19,713 bases of DNA from CAZEIW01 sp964512305 (GCA_964512305.1 CAZEIW010000062.1:1-19713), one strand, 5' to 3'; counted from the stretch's first letter, positions 1-8,656 are shown. Notes: generated by a model not told the origin, from the letters alone. Numbers and translations: made by a program.

Positions 1-237
1 CTCCTCAAGACGCTGCGGCCCGCGCACGCGATCCTTCTGGTCGAGCACGACATGGACGCGGTGTTCGAGCTCGCGGACCTCGTGACGGTGATGGTCGACG
101 GGCAGGTGCTCGAGTCGGGGCCGCCGGAGCAGATCCGCGGCAGCCCGGGCGTGCGGCAGGCCTACCTCGGCGAGGACGCCGCGGACGGCGGGGAGGACGT
201 GCCGGACGGACCGGGGCCGGGGTTGCGCGATGGCTGA
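1..237 (+). CDS. livG: LivG-type branched-chain amino acid ABC transporter ATPase, C-terminal fragment
   Basis: The reading frame is open from base 1 and ends in TGA at 235-237, so only the last 78 residues of a roughly 250-residue protein are present. Walker A, the signature motif and Walker B lie off the left edge. The fragment shows the end of an ABC ATPase: the H-loop segment LLVEHDM, then the D/E-rich strand and the typical LivG ending with VMVDGQVLESGPPEQI and a VRQAYLGE motif. After that comes an acidic, Gly/Pro-rich tail of about 20 residues. Its stop overlaps the start of livF by 8 bases, which suggests translational coupling. LivG and LivF together form the cytoplasmic ATPase of HAAT-family importers. 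The real substrate (Leu/Ile/Val, urea or another amide) cannot be told from this fragment. Confidence 0.9.
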   Translation, partial: LLKTLRPAHAILLVEHDMDAVFELADLVTVMVDGQVLESGPPEQIRGSPGVRQAYLGEDAADGGEDVPDGPGPGLRDG

Positions 238-943
238 GCCGTTGATCGAGGGCCGCGCGCTGCACAGCTACTACGGCAGCAGCCACATCCTGCACGGCGT
301 CGACTTCCAGGTCGGGCGCGGCGAGACGGTCGGATTGATGGGCCGCAACGGCATGGGCAAGACGACGCTGCTCAAGAGCCTGCTGGGTCTCGTCCGGCCG
401 CGCCACGGCAGCATCCGTGTGCGCGGCGAGGAGATGACCGGAGCGGCGCCTTACCGGATCGCGCAGCGCGGCATCGCGTTCGTGCCCGAGGGACGCGGCA
501 TCTTTCCGAACCTTTCGGTGCGCGAGAACCTCCTGATGCCCGCGCGCGCCGGCATCTCCGGCCGCCGCGACTGGGACTTCGACCGAGTGATGGCCACCTT
601 CCCGCGCCTGCGCGAGCGCATCGGGCTGGGCGGAGGGCAGCTCTCGGGCGGCGAGCAGCAGATGCTCACGATCGGCCGCGCCCTGATGACCAACCCCGAC
701 CTGCTGATCCTCGACGAGGCGACCGAAGGTCTCGCGCCGCTGATCGCGCGCGAGATCTGGCGCATCGTGCGCGAGATCCGCGCGAGCGGGGTGGCGACCG
801 TGATCGTCGACAAGAACCACCGCGCGGTCACGTCGATCGCGGACCGGGCGGTGATCCTGGTCAAGGGAGCGGTCGTCTTCGAAGGCGCGAGCCAGCGCCT
901 CGACGGCGAACCCGAACTGATCCGCCGGCATCTCGGGGTCTAG
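230..943 (+). CDS. livF: LivF-type branched-chain amino acid ABC transporter ATPase
   Basis: This 237-residue protein has the family's normal length. In order it shows Walker A (GRNGMGKTT, about residues 38-46), a Q-loop region followed by the LivF hallmark FVPEGRGIFPNLSVREN, the ABC signature LSGGEQQ and Walker B LLILDEATEGLAP. The EGRGIF and EGLAP segments are typical of LivF rather than LivG. The switch region reads VIVDKNHRAV, in place of the VEQN form seen in many LivF proteins. It acts at the inner face of the membrane, powering uptake with LivG, two permeases (LivH, LivM) and a periplasmic binding protein, which should lie to the left of the window. The ATG overlaps the end of livG. 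The gene converges with the GST-like gene, 33 bases away. A GC-rich palindrome (CCGGCCGGCCGG) follows the stop, without a T-run. Confidence 0.95.
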   Translation: MAEPLIEGRALHSYYGSSHILHGVDFQVGRGETVGLMGRNGMGKTTLLKSLLGLVRPRHGSIRVRGEEMTGAAPYRIAQRGIAFVPEGRGIFPNLSVRENLLMPARAGISGRRDWDFDRVMATFPRLRERIGLGGGQLSGGEQQMLTIGRALMTNPDLLILDEATEGLAPLIAREIWRIVREIRASGVATVIVDKNHRAVTSIADRAVILVKGAVVFEGASQRLDGEPELIRRHLGV

Positions 944-976
944 CCCGGCCGGCCGGCATTCGCGAGCCCATGGCCT

Positions 977-1657
977 TCACGAGCGAAGGTCGGCCAGCAC
1001 CGCTCCCGAAGCCATGATTTCCGCCTCGTGGGCCTCGTCACGATAGGTTTCGGCCACCGCCTCCGCCTCCCACGCCCGCAAGGCCGGGTGGGCCAGCAGG
1101 CGCTGTGCATAGGAGCGGCAGGGCTCCTCCAACGCCAGCTCGTAGGTCTGAACGCGGAAAGCGACGGGCGCGAAGTACGCGTCCACGGCCGTGAACTTCG
1201 GACCCGCCAGCCAGGGCCCGCCGAAGCGCTTGAGGCCGTCGCTCCACAATTCCTGCAGCCGGAGAAGGTCGCTTCGCAGTCGATCGGTCGGCGCGCCCAG
1301 TCGAATCCGGACCCCCACGCTCATCGAGCACTGGTTGCGCAGCTCCGCGAAACCGGAGTGCATCTCGGCACACGCGCAGCGCGCCCACGCCCGCGCCGGG
1401 GAATCGGCGGGCCAGACATCGGGGTGGCGCTCGGCGAGGTATTCGGTGATCGCGAGGGAATCCCAGACCACCGTCGCCCCGTCGTGCAGGCACGGAACGC
1501 GGCCGGTCGGCGAGAACTGCCGGAATCGGCGCTCGTTGGACTGGCCTTCGAACCGGTGCAGCTCCTCGCGGAAGGGGATTGCGAGCGCGCGCATCAGGGC
1601 CCACGGACGCAACGACCAGGACGAGTAGTTCTTGTTGGCGATGTGAAGGACGTACAT
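977..1657 (-). CDS. glutathione S-transferase family protein
   Basis: This 226-residue protein begins MYVLHIANKNYSSWSLRPW, the N-terminal thioredoxin-fold segment of a GST, with a Ser-rich SSWS loop at the usual catalytic position (about residues 12-15). The fold continues with GRVPCLHDGATVVWDSLAI, containing the cis-Pro (VPCL) and the glutathione-gamma-Glu-binding D-S pair (W-D-S-L-A-I). A helical C-terminal domain with WLAGPKFTAVDAYFAPV follows from about residue 90; its T-x-x-D motif is the conserved GST C-domain N-capping element. GSTs conjugate or reduce electrophiles and peroxides with glutathione in the cytosol; the substrate here is unknown. The ATG at 1657 was chosen because the GST fold begins there and GGGAG lies 6 bases upstream. 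The frame stays open upstream, but that extension is Arg-rich and unlike GST. A 147-bp gap separates it from the RND gene, so it may have its own promoter. Confidence 0.88.
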   Translation of the reverse strand: MYVLHIANKNYSSWSLRPWALMRALAIPFREELHRFEGQSNERRFRQFSPTGRVPCLHDGATVVWDSLAITEYLAERHPDVWPADSPARAWARCACAEMHSGFAELRNQCSMSVGVRIRLGAPTDRLRSDLLRLQELWSDGLKRFGGPWLAGPKFTAVDAYFAPVAFRVQTYELALEEPCRSYAQRLLAHPALRAWEAEAVAETYRDEAHEAEIMASGAVLADLRS

Positions 1658-1677
1658 TTCCCGCTCCCAGTTGCTTC

Positions 1678-1698
1678 GGCGGACAACGGCGGTCCGCC
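1678..1698 (-). promoter_or_regulatory. perfect 7-bp stem-loop just before the GST-like gene
   Basis: GGCGGAC at 1678-1684 pairs exactly with GTCCGCC at 1692-1698 around a 7-base loop, about 20 bases before the GST start. No T-run follows on the minus strand, so it does not look like an intrinsic terminator. It could be a leader hairpin or an operator palindrome, or chance in GC-rich DNA. The rest of 1699-1804 shows no convincing promoter. Confidence 0.25.
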
Positions 1699-1804
1699 TT
1701 CGCGGTGCTTGCGGCGCACACGATAGCGCCGGCAAACGGACCGCGTCCAACGGCGCGCGCACGACCCAACCGCATCGCAATGCCCTGACCGGACCCTCCC
1801 GCGT

Positions 1805-4800
1805 TCACGAGACGGGAAGGTCGTCGGCGGGCACCCCCCTCCAGAGCCGCGCGATTCGCCGGCTGAGCCGGCCGACGTACAGATACACCACCGGCGTCGT
1901 GTAAAGCGTCAGCAGCTGCGAAACGAGCAGCCCGCCGACGATCGCCACCCCCAGCGGCGTTCGCAGCTCCGACCCCGCGCCGGTTCCGAGCGCGAGCGGA
2001 AGCGCGCCGAAGATCGCCGCCGCGGTGGTCATCATGATCGGCCGGAAGCGCAGGTGGCACGCATGCCGGATCGCGGCCTCGGGTTCCATGCCGCCGCCGC
2101 GCTCCGCTTCCAGCGCGACGTCGACCATCATGATCGCGTTCTTCTTCACGATCCCGATCAGGAGAATGATGCCGATCAGCGAGATCAGGTCGAGCTGGAA
2201 CCGGAAGAGGATCAGGGCCAGCAGCGCGCCCAGGCCCGCCGACGGCAGCGTCGAGAGGATCGTCACCGGCTGCGCGTAGCTCTCGTACAGCATGCCGAGC
2301 ACGATATAGACGGCAAGGATCGCGGCCGCGATCAGGTACGGCTGGCTGGCGAGCGACGACTGGAAGGCGCGCGCGCTTCCCTCGAAGCTGCCGTGCATGC
2401 GCGCCGGCAGCGCGGCGCCGCGCAGGGACGCGTCGACGGCGCCGACGGCGTCGCCGAGCGCGGCGCCCGCCGCAAGGTTGAACGACAGGGTGACCGCGGG
2501 AAACTGGGCCTGGTGGCTGATCGAGACGGGCGCGGTCGATTCCTCGAAGCGCGCGACGTTCGCGAGCGGGACCTGCGCGCCCGAAAGCGACGGAACGTAG
2601 ATCGCCCCCAGCGCCGCGGCGTCGAGCTTCTGGGCGGGATCGACTTCGAGGACGACATGGTAGTGGTCGATCTGCGTGAAGATCGTCGCCACCTGGCGCT
2701 GGCCCAGCGCGTCGTAGAGGGTGTCGTCGATCGCCTGCGGCGTGACGCCGAAGCGCGCCGCCCGATCGCGATCGATGACGACGGTGACGCGCGGCGCCGC
2801 GGCCTGCATGTCGGTCGTCACGTCGCTCAGCGCGGGCAGCGACTTCAGCCGCGCGACCAGCGCCGGCGTCTGGCCGAACAGCTCGCCCAGGTCGGTGTCC
2901 CTGAGCGTGTACTGGAACTGCGTCTGGCTGGAGCGTCCGCCGATCTGCAGGTCCTGCCTGGTCCTGAGGTGCAGCGCGATGCCCGGGATCGCCTCGGAGG
3001 CCTTCCGCAGGCGGCGCATGATCGTCTCGGCGCCGTCGCGGCGCTCGCCGAAGCGCCTGAGGTTGACGACCAGGCGTCCGTTGCTGACATTGGGCGGCCC
3101 GATCCAGCTGTAGACGCTGTCGACGTCGGGATCGGACACGATCATCCGCACCAGGCGCTGCTGCCGAAGCGACATCTCGTCCACCGAGATGTCGGGCGCC
3201 GCCTCCGTGGTCGCCAGGATCTGGCCGGTGTCCTGCTGCGGGAAGAATCCCTTCGGTATGAACCAGTACAGCCCCACCGTGACCGCCAGCGTCGCGACGG
3301 TCAGCGCGAGCGTGGCCCGGGGGCGGCGCATCACCCAGGCGAGGCTCGCGTCGTAGCGGCGCAGCACCGACCGGAAGCCGCGCTCCATCGCCGAGGCGAC
3401 GGGTCCCGGCCGGCGTCGCCGGTCCAGATGGAGGAACACGCGGCACATCACCGGCGTGACCGTCAGCGAGACGATCGCCGACACGATCAGCGCCACGCTG
3501 ACGGTGACCGAGAACTCGCGGAACAGGCGGCCGACCACGCCGCCCATGAAGAGCAGCGGAATGAACGCCGCGATCAGCGACAGCGTCATCGAAACCACGG
3601 TGAACGCGACCTCGCGCGCGCCGTTCACCGCCGCGGCCACCGCGGGTTCGCCCCCCTCGACGTGGCGCACGACGTTCTCGATCACGACGATCGCGTCGTC
3701 GACGACGAACCCGACCGCGATCGTGATCGCCATCAGCGACAGGTTGTCGATCGAGAAGCCGATCACGTAGGCGGCGGCGAACGTTCCGACGATCGAGATC
3801 GGGATCGCGAGCGCGGGGATCAGCGTGGCCCACAGGCCGCGCAGGAACGCGAACACGACCAGCACGACGAGCGCGACGGACAGCAGCAGGGTCTTCTGGA
3901 CGTCCGAGATCGCCGCCCGGATCGTCTGCGTGCGGTCGTTGACGATGCGGACGTCGATCCCCGGCGGCAGCGAGCTGCGCAGCTCCGGCAGCGCGCTCTT
4001 GATGCGGTCGATCGTCTCGACGACGTTGAAGCCGGGCTGCTTGTGGATGTCGACGATGATGCACCGCTGATCCTGGACCCAGGCGGCCTGCCTGACGTCC
4101 TCGACGGCGTCGAGCGCGCGGCCGATGTCGCGCACGCGCACCGGGGCGCCGTTGCGGTAGGCGACGATGAGCGCGTCGTACTCGCGCGCGACCGTCAGCT
4201 GATCGGTCGAATCGACCGTGACCGTGCGCGCGGGGTTGTCCAGCGTGCCCTTCGGCATGTTGACCGTCGCCGCACCGACCACGGCGCGGACCTGCTCGAG
4301 GCTCAGCCCCAGCCACGTGAGCTTGCGCGGGTCGATCTGGATCCGCACCGCCGGCTTCTGCTCGCCGTGCAGGTCGACCAGCCCGACCCCGGCGATCCGC
4401 GACAGCTGCTGGGCGATGTACGAATCGGCGTAGAAGTCCACCTGCGACAGCGGCATCGCCGGCGAGGTGACCGCGAGCGACATGATCTGGAAGTCGGCCG
4501 GGTTCGCCTTCTCGTAGGTGGGCGGGGCGGGCAGGTCCCTCGGCAGGACGCTGCCCGCGGCGGTGATGGCCGCCTGCACGTCCTGTGCCGCCGCGTCGAT
4601 GCTGCGGCCGAGGTCGAACTGGAGCGTGATCGACGTGGTGCCGAGCGAGCTGGTCGACGTCATCTCGGTCAATCCGGGAACCAGCGCCAGCTGGCGCTCG
4701 AGCGGGGTCGCCACCGACGTCGCCATGACCTCCGCGCTGGCTCCCGGAAGGTCGGTCGAGACCTGGATCGTGGGCAGCTCGACCTGCGGCAGCGCAGCCA

Positions 4801-4900
4801 GCGGCATCAGCGAATATCCGCCGATCCCGAGCAGCACGATCAGCGCCATCAGCAGCGACGTCGCGACAGGCCGGCCGACGAAGAAACGCGGGACGTTCAT
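1805..4900 (-). CDS. HAE1-family RND multidrug efflux permease (MdtB/MdtC-like)
   Basis: This 1031-residue protein has the full length of AcrB/MdtB-type inner-membrane pumps. It begins MNVPRFFVGRPVATSLLM, entering TM1, and then has ALPQVELPTIQVSTDLPGAS, typical of MdtB/MdtC. A large periplasmic porter loop follows (about 40-335). TM helices 2-6 (about 335-490) include the proton-relay pair in GFVVDDAIVVIENV (D401, D402). A second periplasmic loop is followed by the C-terminal helices with the relay lysine region in GIILLIGIVKKNAIMMVD. RND pumps use the proton gradient to export drugs or other amphiphiles through a trimer joined to a membrane-fusion protein and an outer-membrane channel. No gene for either partner lies in the window, and the protein is intact. 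The start ATG has AGGG 8 bases upstream. It lies 86 bp after tsaC on the same strand. The real substrate cannot be read from sequence. Confidence 0.93.
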   Translation of the reverse strand: MNVPRFFVGRPVATSLLMALIVLLGIGGYSLMPLAALPQVELPTIQVSTDLPGASAEVMATSVATPLERQLALVPGLTEMTSTSSLGTTSITLQFDLGRSIDAAAQDVQAAITAAGSVLPRDLPAPPTYEKANPADFQIMSLAVTSPAMPLSQVDFYADSYIAQQLSRIAGVGLVDLHGEQKPAVRIQIDPRKLTWLGLSLEQVRAVVGAATVNMPKGTLDNPARTVTVDSTDQLTVAREYDALIVAYRNGAPVRVRDIGRALDAVEDVRQAAWVQDQRCIIVDIHKQPGFNVVETIDRIKSALPELRSSLPPGIDVRIVNDRTQTIRAAISDVQKTLLLSVALVVLVVFAFLRGLWATLIPALAIPISIVGTFAAAYVIGFSIDNLSLMAITIAVGFVVDDAIVVIENVVRHVEGGEPAVAAAVNGAREVAFTVVSMTLSLIAAFIPLLFMGGVVGRLFREFSVTVSVALIVSAIVSLTVTPVMCRVFLHLDRRRRPGPVASAMERGFRSVLRRYDASLAWVMRRPRATLALTVATLAVTVGLYWFIPKGFFPQQDTGQILATTEAAPDISVDEMSLRQQRLVRMIVSDPDVDSVYSWIGPPNVSNGRLVVNLRRFGERRDGAETIMRRLRKASEAIPGIALHLRTRQDLQIGGRSSQTQFQYTLRDTDLGELFGQTPALVARLKSLPALSDVTTDMQAAAPRVTVVIDRDRAARFGVTPQAIDDTLYDALGQRQVATIFTQIDHYHVVLEVDPAQKLDAAALGAIYVPSLSGAQVPLANVARFEESTAPVSISHQAQFPAVTLSFNLAAGAALGDAVGAVDASLRGAALPARMHGSFEGSARAFQSSLASQPYLIAAAILAVYIVLGMLYESYAQPVTILSTLPSAGLGALLALILFRFQLDLISLIGIILLIGIVKKNAIMMVDVALEAERGGGMEPEAAIRHACHLRFRPIMMTTAAAIFGALPLALGTGAGSELRTPLGVAIVGGLLVSQLLTLYTTPVVYLYVGRLSRRIARLWRGVPADDLPVS

Positions 4901-4986
4901 CGCAGTGCCCTGCGCACGCGCGGGACCGTCAGCGGCGGCATCCGCCCCCGCCGCCGATCGAGCCGGGGCCGCGACCCGCGATCGGC

Positions 4987-6036
4987 TCAGTCCGCATCCG
5001 GGAAGGCCTCCCTCGCCCCGCCGCCGGCGGCGCGGCCGAGGCGGTCGCGCACGGCGTCCCAGGCCTCGCCCTCGGGCGGCATCGCGACCAGCAGCCGCTC
5101 GGCGCCGCTCGCGTCCATCCGGTGCAGCTGATCGTAGAGACGGTGCGCATACGCCTGCGGCGAAGCCGGCGCGACCAGCCTCAGCACGACCTGTGGCGGC
5201 GCGTCGAGCAGCGCCTGCGCCGGCGCCAGCACCGCGAGCGGCAGCTCGCGCAGCGCGTTCAGGCGGGCCGCCAGCAGGCCCGGCTCGACGAGCTCGAGCG
5301 CCTTGCGCGGCGCATAGTGCTGCGCCAGCCGGCCGGAAGCGCGCGGCGCGGCGGCGCCGGCGCCGGCGATCCCGACCGGCGCGCCGAGCGCCTGCGCCAG
5401 CTGGGCGCGCGTGATCGATCCCGGCCGCAGCACCCGCGGCGGGCCGCCGCTGAGATCGACGATCGTCGATTCGATGCCGACCGGGCAGGCGCCGCCGTCG
5501 AGGATCAGATCGACGCTTCCGGCGGGCTTCTCGCCGAGGTCGGCGCGCACGTGCGCCGCCGTACTGGGACTGATGCGTCCGAAACGGTTGGCGCTCGGCG
5601 CGGCGATCGCGGCCGCCGGATCGGCGCGCGCTTCGCACCACGCGCGCAACAGCTCCTGCGCCCAGGGGTGGGAGGGGCAGCGCAGGCCCACCGTGTCCTG
5701 CGCGCCGGTCAGGGCGTCGTGCGCGCGCGCCGAACGCCGCACCACCAGCGTCAGCGGCCCGGGCCAATAGCATCGCATCAGCGTGCGCGCCGCGGCCGTG
5801 AGCTCCGCAGCCCAGGCGTCGGCGGCGCCGGCGGCGGCCAGATGCACGATCACCGGGTGATCGCTGGGCCGCCCCTTCGCCTCGAAGATCGCTCGCACGG
5901 CGTGCGGGCTGTCGGCGTCGGCCCCGAGCCCGTAGACGGTCTCGGTCGGAAACGCGACCAGCCCGCCCCGCCGCAAGACCTCGACCGCGCGCCCGAGCGC
6001 CGCGGCATCCGGCGCCGCCGCGGCCCGGCCTGTCAC
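4987..6036 (-). CDS. tsaC: threonylcarbamoyl-AMP synthase, long (Sua5) form
   Basis: This enzyme makes threonylcarbamoyl-AMP from Thr, bicarbonate and ATP, the first step of t6A formation at position 37 of ANN-decoding tRNAs. The 349-residue protein has an N-terminal YrdC domain (about 10-210) with LVAFPTETVYGLGADA, the KGRPSDHPVIVH segment and the PSAN nucleotide-binding motif followed by RFGRISPSTAAHV. It then has VGIESTIVDLSGGPPRVLRPG. An Ala-rich linker with GRLAQHYAPR joins a C-terminal Sua5 domain (about 235-349), so this is the long form rather than short TsaC. The start is GTG at 6036, whose GTGA overlaps the purK stop by 4 bases. That fixes the start and implies translational coupling. 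The purK-Sua5 adjacency matches what I know of Burkholderiales clusters. Confidence 0.93.
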   Translation of the reverse strand: MTGRAAAAPDAAALGRAVEVLRRGGLVAFPTETVYGLGADADSPHAVRAIFEAKGRPSDHPVIVHLAAAGAADAWAAELTAAARTLMRCYWPGPLTLVVRRSARAHDALTGAQDTVGLRCPSHPWAQELLRAWCEARADPAAAIAAPSANRFGRISPSTAAHVRADLGEKPAGSVDLILDGGACPVGIESTIVDLSGGPPRVLRPGSITRAQLAQALGAPVGIAGAGAAAPRASGRLAQHYAPRKALELVEPGLLAARLNALRELPLAVLAPAQALLDAPPQVVLRLVAPASPQAYAHRLYDQLHRMDASGAERLLVAMPPEGEAWDAVRDRLGRAAGGGAREAFPDAD

Positions 6037-7187
6037 CGCGGCCGCTCCAGCCCGAGGATGTCGGCCACCGTCCCCGCCCGCGCCAGCGCATCGTCGAGCG
6101 AGTCGCCGAGCACGGTCACGTGCCCCATCTTGCGGCCGCGGCGCGCCTGCTGCTTGCCGTACAGGTGCAGGCAGGCGCGCCGGACGCCGGCGACCTCGGG
6201 GAAGCGCGGCGGGCGCGCCTCGCCGCTGCGGTCGAACCACAGGTCGCCGAGCAGGTTGAGCATCACCGCCGGCGCGAGCTGGGTCGGGTCGCCCAGGGGC
6301 AGGCCGGCCAGCACGCGCGCCTGCTGCTCGAACTGGTTCGCCACGCAGGCGTCGATCGTGAAATGGCCGCTGTTGTGAGGCCGCGGCGCGATCTCGTTGA
6401 CCAGCAGGCGGCCGGATACGAGCTCGAACATCTCGACGCACAGCACTCCGACGTAGCGCAGGGCGCCGGCGACCCGGATCGCGGTCTCTCGCGCCTTCTG
6501 CGCAAGCGCGGGCGGGACCCGGGCCGGCGCCACCGATACGGCCAGGATGCCGTCCCGATGCACGTTCTCCACGACCGGGAAGGTTTCGCACGCGCCGTCG
6601 CGGCCGCGGCAAACGATCACCGACAGCTCGCGCTCGAGCGCCAGCCGCCGCTCCAGCACGCACGGCACGCGATGCAGGCGGTCCCAGGCCGCGCGTGCCC
6701 CGTCCGCGCTGTCGACGGCGACCTGCCCCTTGCCGTCATAGCCGAGGCGGGCGGTCTTCAGGATCCCGGGCAGAAGCTCCGGATCGATCGAATCCAGATC
6801 CCCCGGATCCACGATCGCGCGGTGCGGCGCCACGTCGACGCCGCCGGCAGCCACGAAACGCTTCTCCTCGATCCGGTCCTGCGCCACCAGGACGCTGGCC
6901 GCGTCCGGGCTCACGACGCAACGGCTCGCGAGCAGCTCGAGGCTGCGCGCCGGGACGTTCTCGAACTCGGTGGTCACGCCGCGGCACAGGGCTGCCAGCT
7001 GCTCCAGCCCGTCGGCGTCCAGGTATCCGGCCCGCAGGTGACGGTCGGCCACCGCGCCCGCCGGGCTGTCTTCGGAGGGATCCAGCACGCACACCCGATA
7101 GCCCAGGGTCTGCGCCTGCATGCAGAACATCCGGCCGAGCTGACCTCCGCCGAGGACTCCGAGCCATTCGCCGGGGGCGATCGTCAC
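6033..7187 (-). CDS. purK: 5-(carboxyamino)imidazole ribonucleotide synthase
   Basis: PurK is an ATP-grasp enzyme that turns AIR, ATP and bicarbonate into N5-CAIR for PurE. The 384-residue protein starts with the PreATP-grasp motif GVLGGGQLGRMFCMQA (about 10-25), then TEFENVP (about 73-79). The ATP-grasp domain contains LKTARLGYDGKGQ (about 144-156) and the metal-binding end NEIAPRPHNSGHFTIDAC (about 265-282). The C-terminal domain ends with MGHVTVLGDSLDDAL, typical of PurK. Length is normal. The GTG start at 7187 lies 6 bases after the purE stop, with TAGGG about 5 bases before it, so purE and purK are one transcriptional unit. Its stop overlaps the tsaC start. Confidence 0.96.
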   Translation of the reverse strand: MTIAPGEWLGVLGGGQLGRMFCMQAQTLGYRVCVLDPSEDSPAGAVADRHLRAGYLDADGLEQLAALCRGVTTEFENVPARSLELLASRCVVSPDAASVLVAQDRIEEKRFVAAGGVDVAPHRAIVDPGDLDSIDPELLPGILKTARLGYDGKGQVAVDSADGARAAWDRLHRVPCVLERRLALERELSVIVCRGRDGACETFPVVENVHRDGILAVSVAPARVPPALAQKARETAIRVAGALRYVGVLCVEMFELVSGRLLVNEIAPRPHNSGHFTIDACVANQFEQQARVLAGLPLGDPTQLAPAVMLNLLGDLWFDRSGEARPPRFPEVAGVRRACLHLYGKQQARRGRKMGHVTVLGDSLDDALARAGTVADILGLERPR

Positions 7188-7193
7188 GGAACC

Positions 7194-7697
7194 CTACAGC
7201 GGCAACGTCATGTTGCGCGCCTTCTCGCCCTGAGTGGCCCTAAACTGGGCGAGCTTCATCGCCAGCCCTGCATCGTCCAGCGCCAGCATCGAAACCGCAA
7301 ACAGGGCCGCATTGGCCGCACCGGCCTCGCCGATCGCGAAGGTTCCGACCGGCACCCCCTTGGGCATCTGGACGATCGACAACAGGCTGTCCTCACCGCG
7401 CAGGTAGCGCGACGGCACCGGCACGCCGAGGACCGGGATCACGGTCTTCGACGCCAGCATTCCGGGAAGGTGCGCCGCGCCCCCCGCGCCCGCGATGATG
7501 ATGCGCAGGCCCCGCGCGCGCGCGCTGTCGGCGTACGCGAACATCTCGTCCGGCGTGCGGTGCGCCGAGACCACGCGCGCCTCGAACGCGACGCCGAACT
7601 CGCGCAGCACGTCGCAGGCGTGCTGCATCGTGTCCCAGTCCGACTCGGAGCCCATCACGACCCCGACCAGCGGGGAAGACCGCAGCGCTGCCGTCAT
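7194..7697 (-). CDS. purE: N5-carboxyaminoimidazole ribonucleotide mutase, class I
   Basis: This enzyme moves the carboxyl group of N5-CAIR to C4, giving CAIR. The 167-residue protein has the class I PurE features: VGVVMGSESDWDTMQHA (nucleotide binding, about 11-27), the catalytic VVSAHRTPDEMFAYA and the loop IIIAGAGGAAHLPGM. These are followed by GVPVPSRYLRGEDSLLSIVQMPKGVPVGTFAIG in two conserved blocks. The start at 7697 was chosen because AAAGGGAG lies about 5 bases upstream. An in-frame start at 7742 would add 15 residues of low-complexity sequence. purK follows after 6 bases, and purC lies 57 bases upstream on the same strand. Confidence 0.96.
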   Translation of the reverse strand: MTAALRSSPLVGVVMGSESDWDTMQHACDVLREFGVAFEARVVSAHRTPDEMFAYADSARARGLRIIIAGAGGAAHLPGMLASKTVIPVLGVPVPSRYLRGEDSLLSIVQMPKGVPVGTFAIGEAGAANAALFAVSMLALDDAGLAMKLAQFRATQGEKARNMTLPL

Positions 7698-7754
7698 CGA
7701 GCTCCCTTTGCCACCCGGTCGATCCCGCGTCGACCCAGGCATATGCGCCCTATC

Positions 7755-8645
7755 CTAACCCGCGCCGGTCAGGCGCTCGAGCGCCTCGCGGTACTTGGCC
7801 GCGGTGCGCTCGATCACCTCCGGCGGCAGCGCAGGCGGCGGCGGCGCGCGGTTCCAGTCCTGCGTCAGCAGCCAGTCACGGACGAACTGCTTGTCGTAGC
7901 TCGGCGGCGAGATGCCGATCCGGTACTGCTCCGCGGGCCAGAAGCGCGAGGAATCCGGCGTGAGCACCTCGTCCATCAGGCGCACCTCGCCCTTGGCGTC
8001 GAGGCCGAACTCGAACTTGGTGTCCGCGATGATGATGCCGCGCCCCGCCGCGTACTCCGCGGCAGCGCGGTACAACGCGAGCGCACGCTCCCGCACCATC
8101 GCGGCGCGTTCGGCGCCGATCGCCTCGCGCACCTGCGCGAACGTGATGTTCTCGTCGTGCGCGCCCAGCTCGGCCTTGTGCGCCGGCGTGAAGATCGGCT
8201 CGGGCAGCTGCTGCGCCTGCGCCAGGCCGGGCGCCAGCTCGATGCCGCAAACGCGCCCCGTGCGCTGGTAGTCGCTCCAGCCCGAGCCGATCAGGTAGCC
8301 GCGGACGACGGCTTCGACCGGCAGGGGCTCGAGCCTCATCGCGACCACGGCGCGGCCCCGCACCTGGCCGACCTCGTCGGGCGCTACCACGTTCTCGGGC
8401 TCGACGCCGGTCAGGTGGTTGGGCCCGAGGTGCGCGAGGCGCGCGAACCAGAAGTTCGACATCGCGTTGAGCACCCGTCCCTTGCCCGGGATGGGCTCGC
8501 GCATCACGACGTCGAACGCCGAGAGGCGGTCGGTCGTGACGATCAGCAGCCTGTCCCTGCCGACCGCGTAGGTGTCGCGCACCTTGCCGCGGTACACCCG
8601 CGGCAGAGAGCGCAGGCTGGAATCGAGCATCGGCTGGTCGGCCAT
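7755..8645 (-). CDS. purC: phosphoribosylaminoimidazole-succinocarboxamide (SAICAR) synthase
   Basis: PurC joins CAIR and aspartate with ATP to give SAICAR. The 296-residue protein has the long form common in betaproteobacteria. Visible motifs are VYRGKVRDTYAVG (about 17-29), the TTDRLSAFDVVM segment, VVRGYLIGSGWSDYQ, IIADTKFEFGLDAKG and LMDEVLTPDSSRFWP (substrate and metal binding), then SYDKQFVRDWL near the C-terminus. The start was placed at ATG 8645 (MADQPMLDSS), where family homology begins; a second ATG five codons later is possible. It follows dgkA after 11 bases and precedes purE by 57 bases, so a dgkA-purC-purE-purK-tsaC transcript is plausible. Confidence 0.95.
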   Translation of the reverse strand: MADQPMLDSSLRSLPRVYRGKVRDTYAVGRDRLLIVTTDRLSAFDVVMREPIPGKGRVLNAMSNFWFARLAHLGPNHLTGVEPENVVAPDEVGQVRGRAVVAMRLEPLPVEAVVRGYLIGSGWSDYQRTGRVCGIELAPGLAQAQQLPEPIFTPAHKAELGAHDENITFAQVREAIGAERAAMVRERALALYRAAAEYAAGRGIIIADTKFEFGLDAKGEVRLMDEVLTPDSSRFWPAEQYRIGISPPSYDKQFVRDWLLTQDWNRAPPPPALPPEVIERTAAKYREALERLTGAG

Positions 8646-8656
8646 CGCGAGCGCGC

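Noticed and set aside
800..830. Unusual LivF switch segment VIVDKNHRAV as a sign of inactivity
   Set aside because: The VEQN segment is variable among LivF proteins, and all other ABC motifs are intact.
944..976. GC palindrome after livF as a bidirectional terminator
   Set aside because: There is no T-run on either side, and CCGG runs are common in this DNA.
1805..4900. RND permease as a pseudogene because partners are missing
   Set aside because: The frame is full length, without interruption, and keeps the proton-relay residues.
2054..5131. Very long open frame on the plus strand opposite the RND gene (and similar ones opposite purK-purC, the M14 gene, the S41 gene and pgk)
   Set aside because: They are antisense to well-supported genes, are dominated by Arg, Ala, Gly, Asp and His, show no domain, and are expected where GC-rich codons make stop codons rare.
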